Below, piece after piece: positions 24,901 to 36,900 of a stretch of 64,000 nt of DNA. Position numbers and translations under genes: made by a program. Under the pieces are notes generated by a model. The model was not told where the DNA came from. It saw only the letters and a program-made list of their open reading frames with translations, and did no database searches. The DNA is from Patagioenas fasciata (taxonomy: Eukaryota; Chordata; Aves; Columbiformes; Columbidae), in contig NC_092522.1 in the NCBI RefSeq assembly GCF_037038585.1, positions 124,354,661 through 124,418,660 on the forward strand, written 5' to 3'. How positions within the stretch are numbered: the first letter of the stretch is position 1; each line of letters starts with the position of its first letter.

Positions 24901-27900
24901 CTGGGGACACAGCCCAGGACACGGGTGGTTTCTGGGCTGCCAGCGCACACGGCCGGGTCATGGCCAATGTCTCACCCAGCACCCCAAGTCCTTCTCCTGG
25001 GGCTGCTCCCCATCCCTGCATCCCCAGCCTAGACCGATACCGGGGCTGCCCCGACCCAGATGCAGGACCTTGCACTTGGCCAGACCACAGTGCTGCTCTC
25101 ACGCTTTTGGGCTGGATCAGTTCCGTGCAGGCAGATGTCCGCAGGGATTTGAGACAGTCAGGGTTCCCTTGGCACTGTGGGGGCCGTTGCTTTCCTGCTA
25201 GTGCCCTGACAACTCTCCTTTTGGTGTCCCAGCTATTATTTTTCCAGCGCATTAGCTGGATTAATCCATTGCGGTTTACCCAAGAGATCATGACTGGAAG
25301 GAATAAATTATGGTATTTTATGACCAAATCCTTTGCCCGAAGCCGACAGTTGCTGGCTTTTAGTACTGACTTTTATTGTACAATGCTGCCAGATCTGAGA
25401 AGCCTTTACAATTAATTTCTCCAAGCGCTGGAAACCTCTTTTCCAGCAAATTTTATAGAGTTTAGACAGAGCATATTTGCTTTGAAGGGCTCAGGGTAAA
25501 CTCTGCCAGGGCAGGATGTGGCAATCAAGCCCAGCAGTGGTATTTAAATTAGAATTTTTAATTGCAAGTGGTGGTTGTAGTGTCTGATTTTCATATTCTT
25601 CGTCCCTTCTCCTACTTTGGCAGATTTCCAGTCGTGTCTGATATGCATTGCGAGACGATTACCTCGACCGGCGGCCGTCGGCCCTTCCGAATCCTTCATG
25701 ACCAAGCAAGACACCACAGGTAACGTCCCAGTGATACCGGGGGGTCCTGGCTCCGGAGGATTTGTTGTGTTGGGGTGGGGATGGGTCAGTGGTGCAGGAC
25801 CCCAGAGCGTGAGCGTGGTCCTGTCCTTTGCGAATGGACCGATGGAGTTGACACCTCAGCTGGAGACACCTCAACCGATCCAGGAACACCAGAGCCATGT
25901 CCTGCAGCCAAGCCCTCTCTGCTCCCTTGGGTTTCGGGGCTGTCGAGGTTGCTGGTTGGTGGGAATGAAACAGTTGCCACCTTAAAATCATGGAATCACA
26001 GGATGGTTTGAGTTGAAGGGACTTTCAAAGCTCATCCTGTCCAACCCCTGCCATGAGCAGGGACATCTTCAGCAGCTCAGGTTGCTCAGAGCCCCGTCCA
26101 GCCTGGCCTGGGATGTCTCCAGGGATGGTTCATCCACCACCTCTCTGGCCAACCTGGGCCAGGCTCTCACCACCCTCAGGGGCAACAATTTCCTCCTCAT
26201 GTCTAACCTTGGTCTCCCTGAACATTTTGGATTGAGTTTGCTCTCATTCAAATATTGCTTCGTAGCCACCCTGGTGACCATCTTCCTGGTGGTTAATCAT
26301 CTGGACTTCCCTGCAGCCTGAAAATCCTCAGTGAATGTTTTCTCTGCCCGCTGCTCCCTGCCCGTGGCTGTAAAACAGCCGGCAAAGCTGCCTGGGGTTT
26401 CATTTCCAACCATGTCATGGCTGGACTCAATGATCCTGAGGGTCTCTTCCAACTGAAAGGATTCTAGGATTCTCTTTCGAGGGAAGAGCAGGTGGCAGGT
26501 CCTGCTCGTAGGATCTCCTTGGTGTGGGCAGGGTGGCTGGAGGGTGTCCCACCAGGTGAGGGGTGTGAATCTGGGGACCCAAGATCTGAAATAACGAGGG
26601 TCCCTTCACAATGAAGTTCTTCTTGTTGGGTTTCGTGTCTGCTTTGCCTGGCCAAGGTTTGCCTAGAGGTCAGTGCACAACCCAGAGTAAACTCCTTGAA
26701 CCTCCACCTCCTCCTGGAGGACATCCTGGTGTCCTCCTGCAGCTGTTGCCTGACACCAAAGAGGACCTGGCTTCATTTCCCACATTTACAGACCTATTTC
26801 TGCTGATGGACTGTGCCTGAGTAACGTGGCTTCTCTCTCTCTGCCCAGGTAAAATCATCTCCATCGACACCAGTTCCCTGCGAGCCGCCGGCAGGACGGG
26901 CTGGGAGGATTTGGTGCGGAAATGCATCTACGCTTTCTTCCAGCCGCAGGGCAGAGAGCCGTCCTACGCCAAGCAGCTCTTTCAAGAAGGTAACTGGGCT
27001 CCTCTTCCCACCAGAGCGTGGTCCTCCTTGTCGAATAAATGCTTTCTGGAATCATGGATGCTGCGATAATAACACAAAACGCCAAAGGGAGAGGAGAAAA
27101 GGCTGAGTGACGCTGGAGGGGCTCCTCTCGCCTTTCAGGAAATACAGAATTGAGACAAATATGAGCTAAATATGATTTTACGTTTCTTTTCACATGCCAT
27201 CCGCAAACGCCATCCCAGTGTTTAAGCAGAAGCAGCAGCATCTCTTTTGTGAGCATCTTTGTTAACTCTTTGATGAGCATCTTTGCTCTGTTGATGAGGA
27301 TTCTCAGGACAGGGAGGTGGGAAAGGCAGGAGCAGGAGGTCGCTGAGCCTCCGGAGAGCTGGGGTTACATCCTGCTGCACCCTCCCAGCCGGGCTGGGGT
27401 TCACCAGCTTGGACATTCTGCGCTGGTGGTGGCCCCTTCAGAAACTCTGAGCACTCAAGGATGGCGCTGGGTGGGTTTAGATTTGGAATTTGGAGCTGGA
27501 GAAGCAGCTGGGAGGATTTTGGTGCCACTGTGGTTGTTCGTAACCCTCTTATTTTCTGCATCTCTGGGGTTGGCACACATGCAGCGTGCGCTTTTGTTTG
27601 CTGGGTAGGTGGTTGTCCCAGGCAGGTTTTCCCTCTTCTCTGCTCCCTCCATCCTCATCTTGGTACTTTTAGGGTGTTGTGGGTTCTGTCTTGAGTTTCT
27701 AAGGGGGAATCGATGTGTTTTTGGTTGTCTCCTCCAGTGATGACACGCGGCACGGCCTTCAGCCCCTCGTACCGATTCACCCTGAGCGACGGGACGGTGC
27801 TCAGCGCCCACACCAAGTGTAAGCTCTGCTACCCCACCAGCCCAGAGATGCAGCCCTACATCATGGGCATCCACGTCATTGACAGGTACGTCCCCACCCC

Positions 27901-30900
27901 ACCGCTCCAGAGCCGTGTCAGCGTGATCCAGGAATCAAAGTGTCCCTTAGGATGTAGAGGAAACGGCCTCAAGTTGCGCCAGGGGAGGTTGAGGTTGGAT
28001 CTGGGAACAATTTCTTCCCCAAAGGGCTGTGGGGCACTGGAACAGGCTGCCCAGGGCAGTGCTGGAGTCACCAGCCCTGGAGGGCTGGACAGACGGACAT
28101 GAGGTTCTCAGGACATGGGGCAGTGCCAGGGGTGGGTAATGGTTGGACTCAACGATCTTGAGGGTCTTTTCCAACCAAACTGATTCTGTGATTCCCTACA
28201 GCGGAAGGAGGACCCACGAGTGGTCTGTGATGCTGGTTTGGAGGTGTGATCCCCATGAGGAATCTGAGGCTGAGCGCCAGAGCTCTGTTGCTCTTGATTA
28301 TTCTTATTTCGCAAAGAGGTGGCCCCAGGAGTTCAGGTGGAGGTTTATAGACGTGCTTCAGATTTCTGCCTTGCCCTGGAGAACTTCAGATATTTGGGGA
28401 GGTAGAGGCTCTGACAAACCGGCAGGACAGGGAGAGCTGAGGCTGCGGAGCTGGGCTGTGCTGCAGAAACACGAGGGGGCTGGGGGAGGAGGATGCTGCA
28501 GAGCATGGTCTTCCTCCAGCCCTGGGGGAACGATGGACCCAGCAGGGTGATGCCTTTGGGGTTTACCCGGGGAGCAGCTGTGATCATGAGCAGCCTCGTG
28601 TTTCTGAGGAGATGCTAAAGCTGCTGTAGCCCATCCATGGGGCTGCAATGCATCCTGAAGGGCTGGTGGAGATGGGAAGGCTGAGACCACCAGAGCTTGT
28701 GCCCTGCTGCTCTCCAGCCTTCAGAGCTCTGCAGCATGGCCAGACTGAAGAAGTTTTTCACACTGAGGATGGTGAGAGCCCAGGTACCCAGAGAGGTGGT
28801 GGATGAACCATCCCTGGAGACATCCCAGGCCAGGCTGGACGGGGCTCTGAGCAACCTGAGCTGGTGAAGATGTCCCTGTCATGGCAGGGGTGGCACTGGA
28901 TGGGCTTTGGAGGTCCCTTCAACCCAAACCATCCTGTGATTCTATGGACAGGGGGGCAGGAGCTGCCTGAGTGACACTGAAGGTTTGGGCAAAGCATCTT
29001 GTGACGTTTCCTCTCCTTCTCCTCTCCCGCAGGGATCACGGCATGCTGTCACCCCAGGAGAACACTAACTCCGCCATGTCCCTTCCCCGGGTCAGCCCCT
29101 CGCTGAACCCCAGCATCTCCCCGGGCCAAGGCATGGCCCTGCCGCCCTCCATCCCTCCTTCCAACGGCAGCATGTTGGCCACCAACGTCAACCAGCAGCC
29201 AGGCGCCGGCCTCCACAACAACAGCAACTCCAGCACCAGCCAAACCAACTTTGGGTGTTCACCTGGGAACCAGATGGGAGCCAACGTTGCCTTAAGCCAG
29301 GGACAAGCCGGTCCCCAGAACAGTAACCACACGTTGAACCTCAACAGCTCCCCCATGAACAGCCCGGGGATCACCCCACCGCAGTTCATGTCCCCAAGGC
29401 ATCGAGTCAGCCCGGGGCTGGTGCCCAGACCCCGCGTGCCCGGCAATCCCTTCTCGCCCACCATGCCCACCATGCACTCTCCCGTGGGCATGGCCAACAG
29501 CGGCAGCGGGGCCGGCGGTGCCACCGGTGCCGCCAGATCCTTTCCCGGCGGCCCCATGAATTCCATGCAGGGCTTGGCCGAAGGTCCCAGCACCCCGGTG
29601 GGCTACTCCACACCACCCCCTGTGCTGAGACAGCTCAGCTCGCAGAGCTCGCCCGGCCGCCTCGCCATGCAGCCCATGAAAGCCGAGTCCAAGGACAGCA
29701 AGGAGATCGCCTCCATCCTCAGCGAGATGATCCAGTCGGACGGTGGGGCGGGGGACAGCAAACCGCTGGACTCGGGCATGCTGCATGCCAATGACAGGCT
29801 CTCAGAAGGGGACAACAAATGCTCCCAAGCCACCAGCCACAAGCTGGTCCAGCTTCTGGCCAGCACGGCGGAGCAGCAGCTTCGACATGTCGACGCGGAC
29901 ACGAGTTGCAAAGATTCGTTGGCCTGCGCGGGCACCGGTGGCACCTTGGCCTCCGGAAACCCTCCCAGCAGCACCTGCCCTTCCTCCCACAGCTCCCTGA
30001 CCGAGCGGCACAAGATCTTGCACAGACTCCTTCAGGAGGGCAGCCCTTCGGACATCACCACCCTGGGCATGGAGCATGAGAAGAAGGAGAGCACCCCGAA
30101 CCCCACCACCACCCCCGCGGCTCCCAGCCAGCTGCCGGGAACCTCGGACATCAAACTGGAGCCGGACACGCTGAAGAAGAAAGACGCCAAGGATCATCAG
30201 CTCCTGAGGTATCTGCTGGACAAGGATGAGAAGGAACTTGCTGCAGCCCCAGCGCTGAGCCTGGACGACGTGAAGGTGAAGGTGGAGAAGACGGAGCAGA
30301 TGGAACCCTGTAACACAGCCCCGGGTCCGCTCGCCAAACCTCCTGCCACGGAGGAGGTCAAGCTGGAGACGCAGGGCCAGGTGAGTGCGCCCATCCGTGT
30401 CCGTGCTGGTGGGATGCTCTTGACAAGTTGGGTTTTGGGGGCAAGTTCTTCCAAATCTGCTGGCGTGGGCTCTCCACAGCAAGGTGGCGGGGCTGGGAGA
30501 AGTGTGGGGAGATGTTGTGTGGCTGCCACAACTTGGTGTGTTGGTGCCATCTTCTCCAGAACTGGTGCCACCTTCTCCAGTGCTGGTGCCACCTCCTCCA
30601 GCATTACTGCCACCTTCTCCAGCGCTGATGCCACCTCCTCCAGCACTGGTGCCACCTTCCCCAGCACTGGTGCCACCTTCTCCAGTACTCGTGCCACCTC
30701 CTCCAGTGCTGGTGCCACCTCCTCCAGTGCTGGTGCCACCTTCACCAGTGCTGGTGACACCTCCTCCAGTGCTGCTGCCACCTTCTCCAGCACTGGTGCC
30801 ACCTTCTCCGGTGCTGGTGCCACCTCCTCCAGTGCTGGTGCCACCTTCTCCAATGCTAGTGCCACCTCCTCCAGCATTAGTGCCACCTTCTCCAGTGCTG

Positions 30901-33900
30901 GTGTCACCCTCCCCAGCACTGGTGCCACCTTCTCCAGTGCTCATGCCACCTCCTCCAGTGCTGGTGCCACCTTCACCAGTGCTGGTGACACCTCCTCCAG
31001 TGCTGCTGCCACCTTCTCCAGCACTGGTGCCACCTTCTCCGGTGCTGGTGCCACCTCCTCCAGTGCTGGTGCCACCTTCTCCAATGCTAGTGCCACCTCC
31101 TCCAGCATTAGTGCCACCTTCTCCAGTGCTGGTGTCACCCTCCCCAGCACTGGTGCCACCTTCTCCAGCGCTGGTGCCACCTTCTCCAGCACTGGTGCCA
31201 CCTTCTCCAGTGCTTGTGCCACCTCCTCCAGTGCTTGTGCCACCTCCTCCAGTGCTGGTGCCACCTTCCCCAGCACTGGTGCCACCTTCCTCAGCACTGA
31301 TGCCACCTTCTCCAGTGCTGGTGCCACCTCCTCCAGTGCTGGTGCCACCTTCCCCAGCACTGGTGCCACCTCCTCCAGTGCTGGTGCCACCTTTTCCAGT
31401 GCTGGTGCCACCTTCCCCAGCACTGGTGCCACCTTCCTCAGCACTGATGCCACCTTCTCCAGTGCTGGTGCCACCTCCTCCAGTGCTGGTGCCACCTTCT
31501 CCAGCACCGGTGCCACCTTCCCCAGTATTGGTGCCACCTCCTCCAGCATTAGCGCCACCTTCTCCAGCACTGCTGTCCCCTCTTGTCCAGATGCTTCATG
31601 TTTTGGTAGCTCAGCCCTTCAAGGTGATGTTGGGAAGAGCGTTAGGGAGCTGCATAAAACTGAGAAAGAAGCACAGCACATCACTGCAGGAGGTGGTTTG
31701 AGTGAGGAGAAGACCACGCGCGCGTTGCCATGCGAAAAGGTTCTTAATTCTGCATCTCTGGGCACATTCAGGCCTCGTGTCCCAGGGAATTTTCAATCCC
31801 TTGCCCTCTTGTTGGCTGCGATTAGCAATTATACGGGCCTTTTAGTTCTCCTAAAAGTATTATTAAATTGAATAATCCGGTGACAGATCTCTGCAATAGA
31901 GATTTGGGGGTATAAATATTCATTACACGCCGCTATGAATAGAAGAGATTTCTTATTTTTGAAAGCCAGGGGAGATGGTAACACGGATAAGGCTGCTTAA
32001 TCCTTTTTAAGCAAAGAGAAGAGAGCGGCTGACATGAAGAGCGGGGCTGATCGCCGCTTACGGACTGCGGCAAATACGGCTTTGGAGATCGGGGATGAAT
32101 AACGGAGCTGGGAGAGCCTGGGGTGACAAACACACAATAAGGCTCTTAATAAGGTTAAGGGCTCAGTTGGCTTGGGAGCCGCAGTCGGTTATTCTATAGG
32201 CGAGAGGGAATCGCACTTGTTATCTTTCTCTAATGTACTTTCCTGGTGTCATTGGCTGGACGGTGTGACCTCCCCATCACCTCCCATGTGAGATCCATCA
32301 TCATGGGGAGCGGCTGAGGGACCTGGGGGTTCAGCTGGAGAACAGGAGCTGAGGGGAGACCTTCTGATCTCTGAACTGCCTGAAAGGAGCTTGGAGCCAG
32401 GGGGGTCGGGCTCTGCTCCCCAGGAACAAGCGCCAGGAGCAGAGGAAATGGCCTCAAGTTGCACCAGGGGTGGTTGAGGTTGGATGTGGGAACAATTTCT
32501 TCCCCAAAGGGCTGTGGGGCATTGGAACAGGCTGCCCAGGGCAGTGCTGGAGTCACCATCCCTGGAGGGCTGGACAGACGGACATGAGGTTCTCAGGACA
32601 CGGTGCAGTGCCAGGGGTGGGGAACAGTTGGACTCAATGATCTTGAGGGTCTTTTCCAAGCAAAGTGATTCTGTGATCTGGATTGACATAAATTGTCTCT
32701 GGATGAGAAAAACTCAAAGTAAAACTTGCTTATTTTGGGAGGCACGTTGGAGCTTGCTGGTGCGGAGTGAACAGGCCCATAGAGCTGGGTACCCACCACA
32801 ATGCTCCTGCAGAAGGAGCATCCTGCGGGGATTCAGGCCGGACGTGATGCAGAAATTGTTTGTGCTGAGGGTGGTGAGAGCCTGGCCCAGGTTGGGCAGA
32901 GAGGTGGTGGCTGAACCATCCCTGGAGACATCCCAGGCCAGGCTGGACGGGGCTCTGAGCAACCTGAGCTGCTGAAGATGTCCCTGCTCATGGCAGGGGT
33001 GCCACTGGGGGAGCTTTAAATGTCCCTTCAACCCAAACCATCCTGTGATTCTGTGATTTGCTGAGCATCAGTGCTGCTTCCTCCAGAGAGGCCAGAAAGC
33101 CCTATTAATTTAACGAGGCTGTGTGATCTAATTGTGCTGTGCCCGCACACAGGCGCGGAGCTGGGCCGGCTCCAGCCTGGCCGTGTTCATCAGCCCCTCT
33201 CCTGCGCTGCTGGAAGCAGCTGAGCATTTTTAGGCTCCTCCGTGGCTTTTCAGTTCCAAATATCCCTCCCCCGGCAGCTGGAGAGCATCAGGATTATTTG
33301 CTGGAACGTACCGAGCGCTTCCAAAGAGTTAAGAAAAGAGCCTGGAGAGGGTTTTGCGGAGTCTTAAAATGGCTTTTCTGAGGAGCGAACAAGCCTTTGC
33401 TGCTCAGCAGCTCAGGACTGAGTTGCATTTCCACGTGTTTTCTGTTAGAGGCTCCTCTGGTGGGGAGGGGGAGCTGCCGTTTCTAATAAGTTTTCTTATT
33501 TTAAGCATCAAAATAGCAATTAGGAGCGACACGAGTTGTGGGGCGAGCTCTTCAGCCTCGAAGGAATTATTTTCTCTCTGGATTTATCATATGGAATCAC
33601 CCCAGGTTTGCTCGGAGCCACCTGTTAGTGGGTTGAGAACAAAGAATATTTAGGTAAGGCTTAGAAAAGAGCGAATAGGAATTGCAGGAGTTAAAAAAAA
33701 ATGAAAGGAAGATTTGAATGACCTGAAGTTCGCAATAAAATAATGGGATTATTTAATTTGTGCAAGGATTTTGATGCCCAAGCGGCTCAGGAGGAGAGTT
33801 ATCCCCATCCGCGGGCAGGTCCAGCCAGGGATGAAGGTTTGCTGGGTGAGCATCTGCATCCTCCTCCCCGAGCTGATTTCACACGTGGGGCGTCCACGAG

Positions 33901-36900
33901 CCGGCTGGGCAAGGGATGAAAGGCGGAGATGTTGTCCCTTGATTTGCCTTTGGGTTGTTCCTTGTTTTGGAACCTTGTTTGTCCCGGGAGCTGAAGGTTT
34001 GGGAAGAAGCTGCCCAGGAATACTCAGCCACCCCATGTCCCTGTAGAATCATAGAACCATATCAGTTGGAAGAGACCCTCAGGGTCACCAAGTCAAACCA
34101 GAACCCAACTCTAGCACTAACCCATGTCCAGGGATGGTGACTCCAGCACTGCCCTGGGCAGCCTGTTCCAATGCCCCACAGCCCTTTGGGGAAGAAATTG
34201 TTCCCCACATCCAACCTCAACCTCCCCTGGTGCAACTTGAGGCCGTTTCCTCTCGTCCTATCAACCTCTCCATCCTTCACAAACCCAACAAGCAACAAAA
34301 GAGCTTCACTGCTCCCATTTTAACTCCACTTAATGTCCATTTTGGGTGCCTGCAGCTGCCTCGGTGCCCTCCTTCTCCCTCTGCCTCCAAAATAACCTGC
34401 AGGAAGAGATGAACTTGAGGAGATGCATTCCTGCCGTATCGTGGATGTCGCCCCTTTGCTTCGGTTCTCTTTGCTTTGCAAACTTGAGCTTTAAAGGAAT
34501 TCTGCTTGGTGGAGAAATTACACTATTTGGAAGAGCTTTTTTACCTCAAGCCCATTCTCTCAGCCCCTTTCATCCCAACCTGCTGCTTTACCAGTGCAAA
34601 TCCCTTTCCCAGGAGCTTTCCCATTTATCCGGGTCCCCGGCTATAACATCTACGTTTCCACTCGTGGTGCTGACAACGGCTGGAAAAGCTGGATGATATT
34701 TTGATCCACCATTGAGGGGAATCACACACCCCAGACCAACATCCATTTTGGACACTCATTCCAAAAAGCCACTTCTATTTCTTAGGAAAGACCAATTCTT
34801 TATTATTATAATTTCCGCGAATGTATATTAACAAAGCAAATTATCTCTCGTTTAAACAGCTGGAGGTTGTGCGTACCATTAATAATTACGCTAATTGCAG
34901 CACACAGGCATCTCGGAGCTGCCGCTGAGGACCAGGCTCCGGGGTGGGGACCTGTGAACAGGGGGACGGTCCTTGTCCCCCCAGGGTCTGCGTGTGGCCG
35001 GGCAGGGGACACGGGGCTGGTTCCCTCTCCACGTGAGATGCGAAGGGCTGGGGGAGCAGCACTGGGGGCTACATGGATGCGAAAGCAGCGCTCGGTCTCG
35101 CATTTGGGCTCAATCACCCACCCGTGATTTATTTTCTTTCCTTCCGTAGTTTGCTGCCGAACTGGAGCAGCTGGACCAGCTCCTGCCCTCGCTGGAGAAG
35201 GCGGCGCAGCTGCCCGGCTTGTGCGGAGCAGACAGGAACGAGAGTGGCGTGGCCGTCAAACCGGAGATGCTGGCGGCCCCCCTGCCGCCCAGCGCCACCG
35301 CCAGAGCCCCCGCGGGACTCAACCGTACGTGTCCGTCCCCAGGGAATCGTCCCCAAAGCGGGTCCATGCCGGGGGTGGGAGGGGAGGGTCTCCTCCATCA
35401 CCGGCTCTGCTGGGGCAGCGCCAGCCTGGATCTGGCCACAGTGATCATAGAATCATTTTGGTTGGAAAAGACCCTCAAGATCATCCAGTTCAACTGTTCC
35501 CCCACCCCTGTCCCTGCCCCATGTCACTGAGAACCTCATCTCCATCTTTCCAACCCTCCAGGGATGGTGACTCCAGCACTGCCCTGGGCAGCCTGTTCCA
35601 ATGCCCCACAGCCCTTTGGGGAAGAAATTGTTCCCACATCCAACCTCAACCTCCCCTGGTGCAAACTGAGGTCGTTTCCTCTGCGTTTTGCCCAGAGGGG
35701 TTGGGGAGCCGTGCTGTGCCTCCCCACTTCGGGGCCACATCAGGGAGGTGACAAAGAGCTGTCAGCCCCGTCTCTGTAGCCATGAACCAATTCAGCCATC
35801 ACCTCCGAGCTGAACCCATCACGAGGTTTATCGCTCGAGCCTCACAGCTCCTCACCAAGGAGACACTTGTCCCAGGGCTGGCATAGTTGGCACCTTCAGC
35901 AGCGGGGACACTCGTCATGCCGCCACATAATTAAAAGCGGGGCTGATCGCCTTCAGAGCAAAAGGAATCCCACATCCAAATTAGAGTGGGGAGGAAGGCG
36001 AGCACGGTTGAAACACCAGCTGTTGCTCTCCTGGGTTACAGGGTCCAAAATAGCAATTACCACCCAGGAGTTCCACCACGAGCCTTGCTGAAGGTGCTGC
36101 CATTGGGTTTCACTCATGTGGGGGCAGTAAGGCGCCCCTGAGCTGTGCCCTGAGGGTTTAGGGGTGCTGCTGGCTGGGAGAGAGGTGGCCAACAGCCGTG
36201 GCCCGTGGCCACCAGTTTGCAAAGCTGCCTCTTCCATTTGTTTTGCAGTTCAACGGGAGCATTTGAGACGTGCTCCCTGATGGCAAACTGCAGCTGAGCC
36301 TGCAAAAAACCCTATCGAAATCAACAGGAGAATAACGCCAGGCCTAATGACATGGTTTTAGTTGATTTAAAGCCAGCAGGTGAGAGCTGCCCATGGGGGA
36401 AGCAGCACTGCTGAGCCTCCCCCAGAGCTGCCAGGTTACGGGGGACACGGCTCCTGCGCTGGGGTCACCCCAGAGAAAGCAGAGCCTGCTTGATGTGGCC
36501 TTTAATACACCCAGCTGATTAATTATTCTGCCCAGCTGATTATTTTAAGCTGCAGCTACTGGGCTGTGGGTGCCAGCCCAGCTTCTGGCTCCCTTTACCC
36601 TCCACACAACAGGCAGGAGCTGCAGTGCTGCCCAGGGGCTGTTGTCACCGTCACCTATTGCACGTGATGCTGCCCCAGGGTGGCTGTAGGTGACCGAGCC
36701 ACACATGGGACCGAGCTCTCAGCTTCAGGCGAGGTGACATCCCACCGTGACCCCCTTCTTGCCCTCCAAACTTCCCGACATCAGCTCTCCTCCCCAATCC
36801 GCCGAGCACCGGTGATCTCGCAACGAGCCTTGGGGAGACACCTGACTTGTGCTTTTTCTTCTTCCTTTTTTGAAATAATGGAATGAATCTGCAGCGATGA

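Larger units (their letters stand above)
30381..35149 (+). other. NCOA1: NCOA1 intron with minisatellite and CR1 copies
   Basis: Bounded by GTGAGT and CCGTAG. It contains the 21-bp minisatellite, three CR1 fragments and unique sequence at 31585-32300, 33060-34040 and 34265-35149, in which I see no further exon. The only candidate coding exons near here are the flanking ones. Confidence 0.85.

Noticed and set aside
29036-29786. Long minus-strand frames of 185 and 164 codons
   Set aside because: Antisense shadows of the GC-rich NCOA1 exon.
30484-31701. A 405-codon plus-strand frame of PPSPVLV repeats and minus-strand frames of 380, 243 and 209 codons
   Set aside because: All are readings of the 21-bp minisatellite in an intron; no start context, splice sites or homology.
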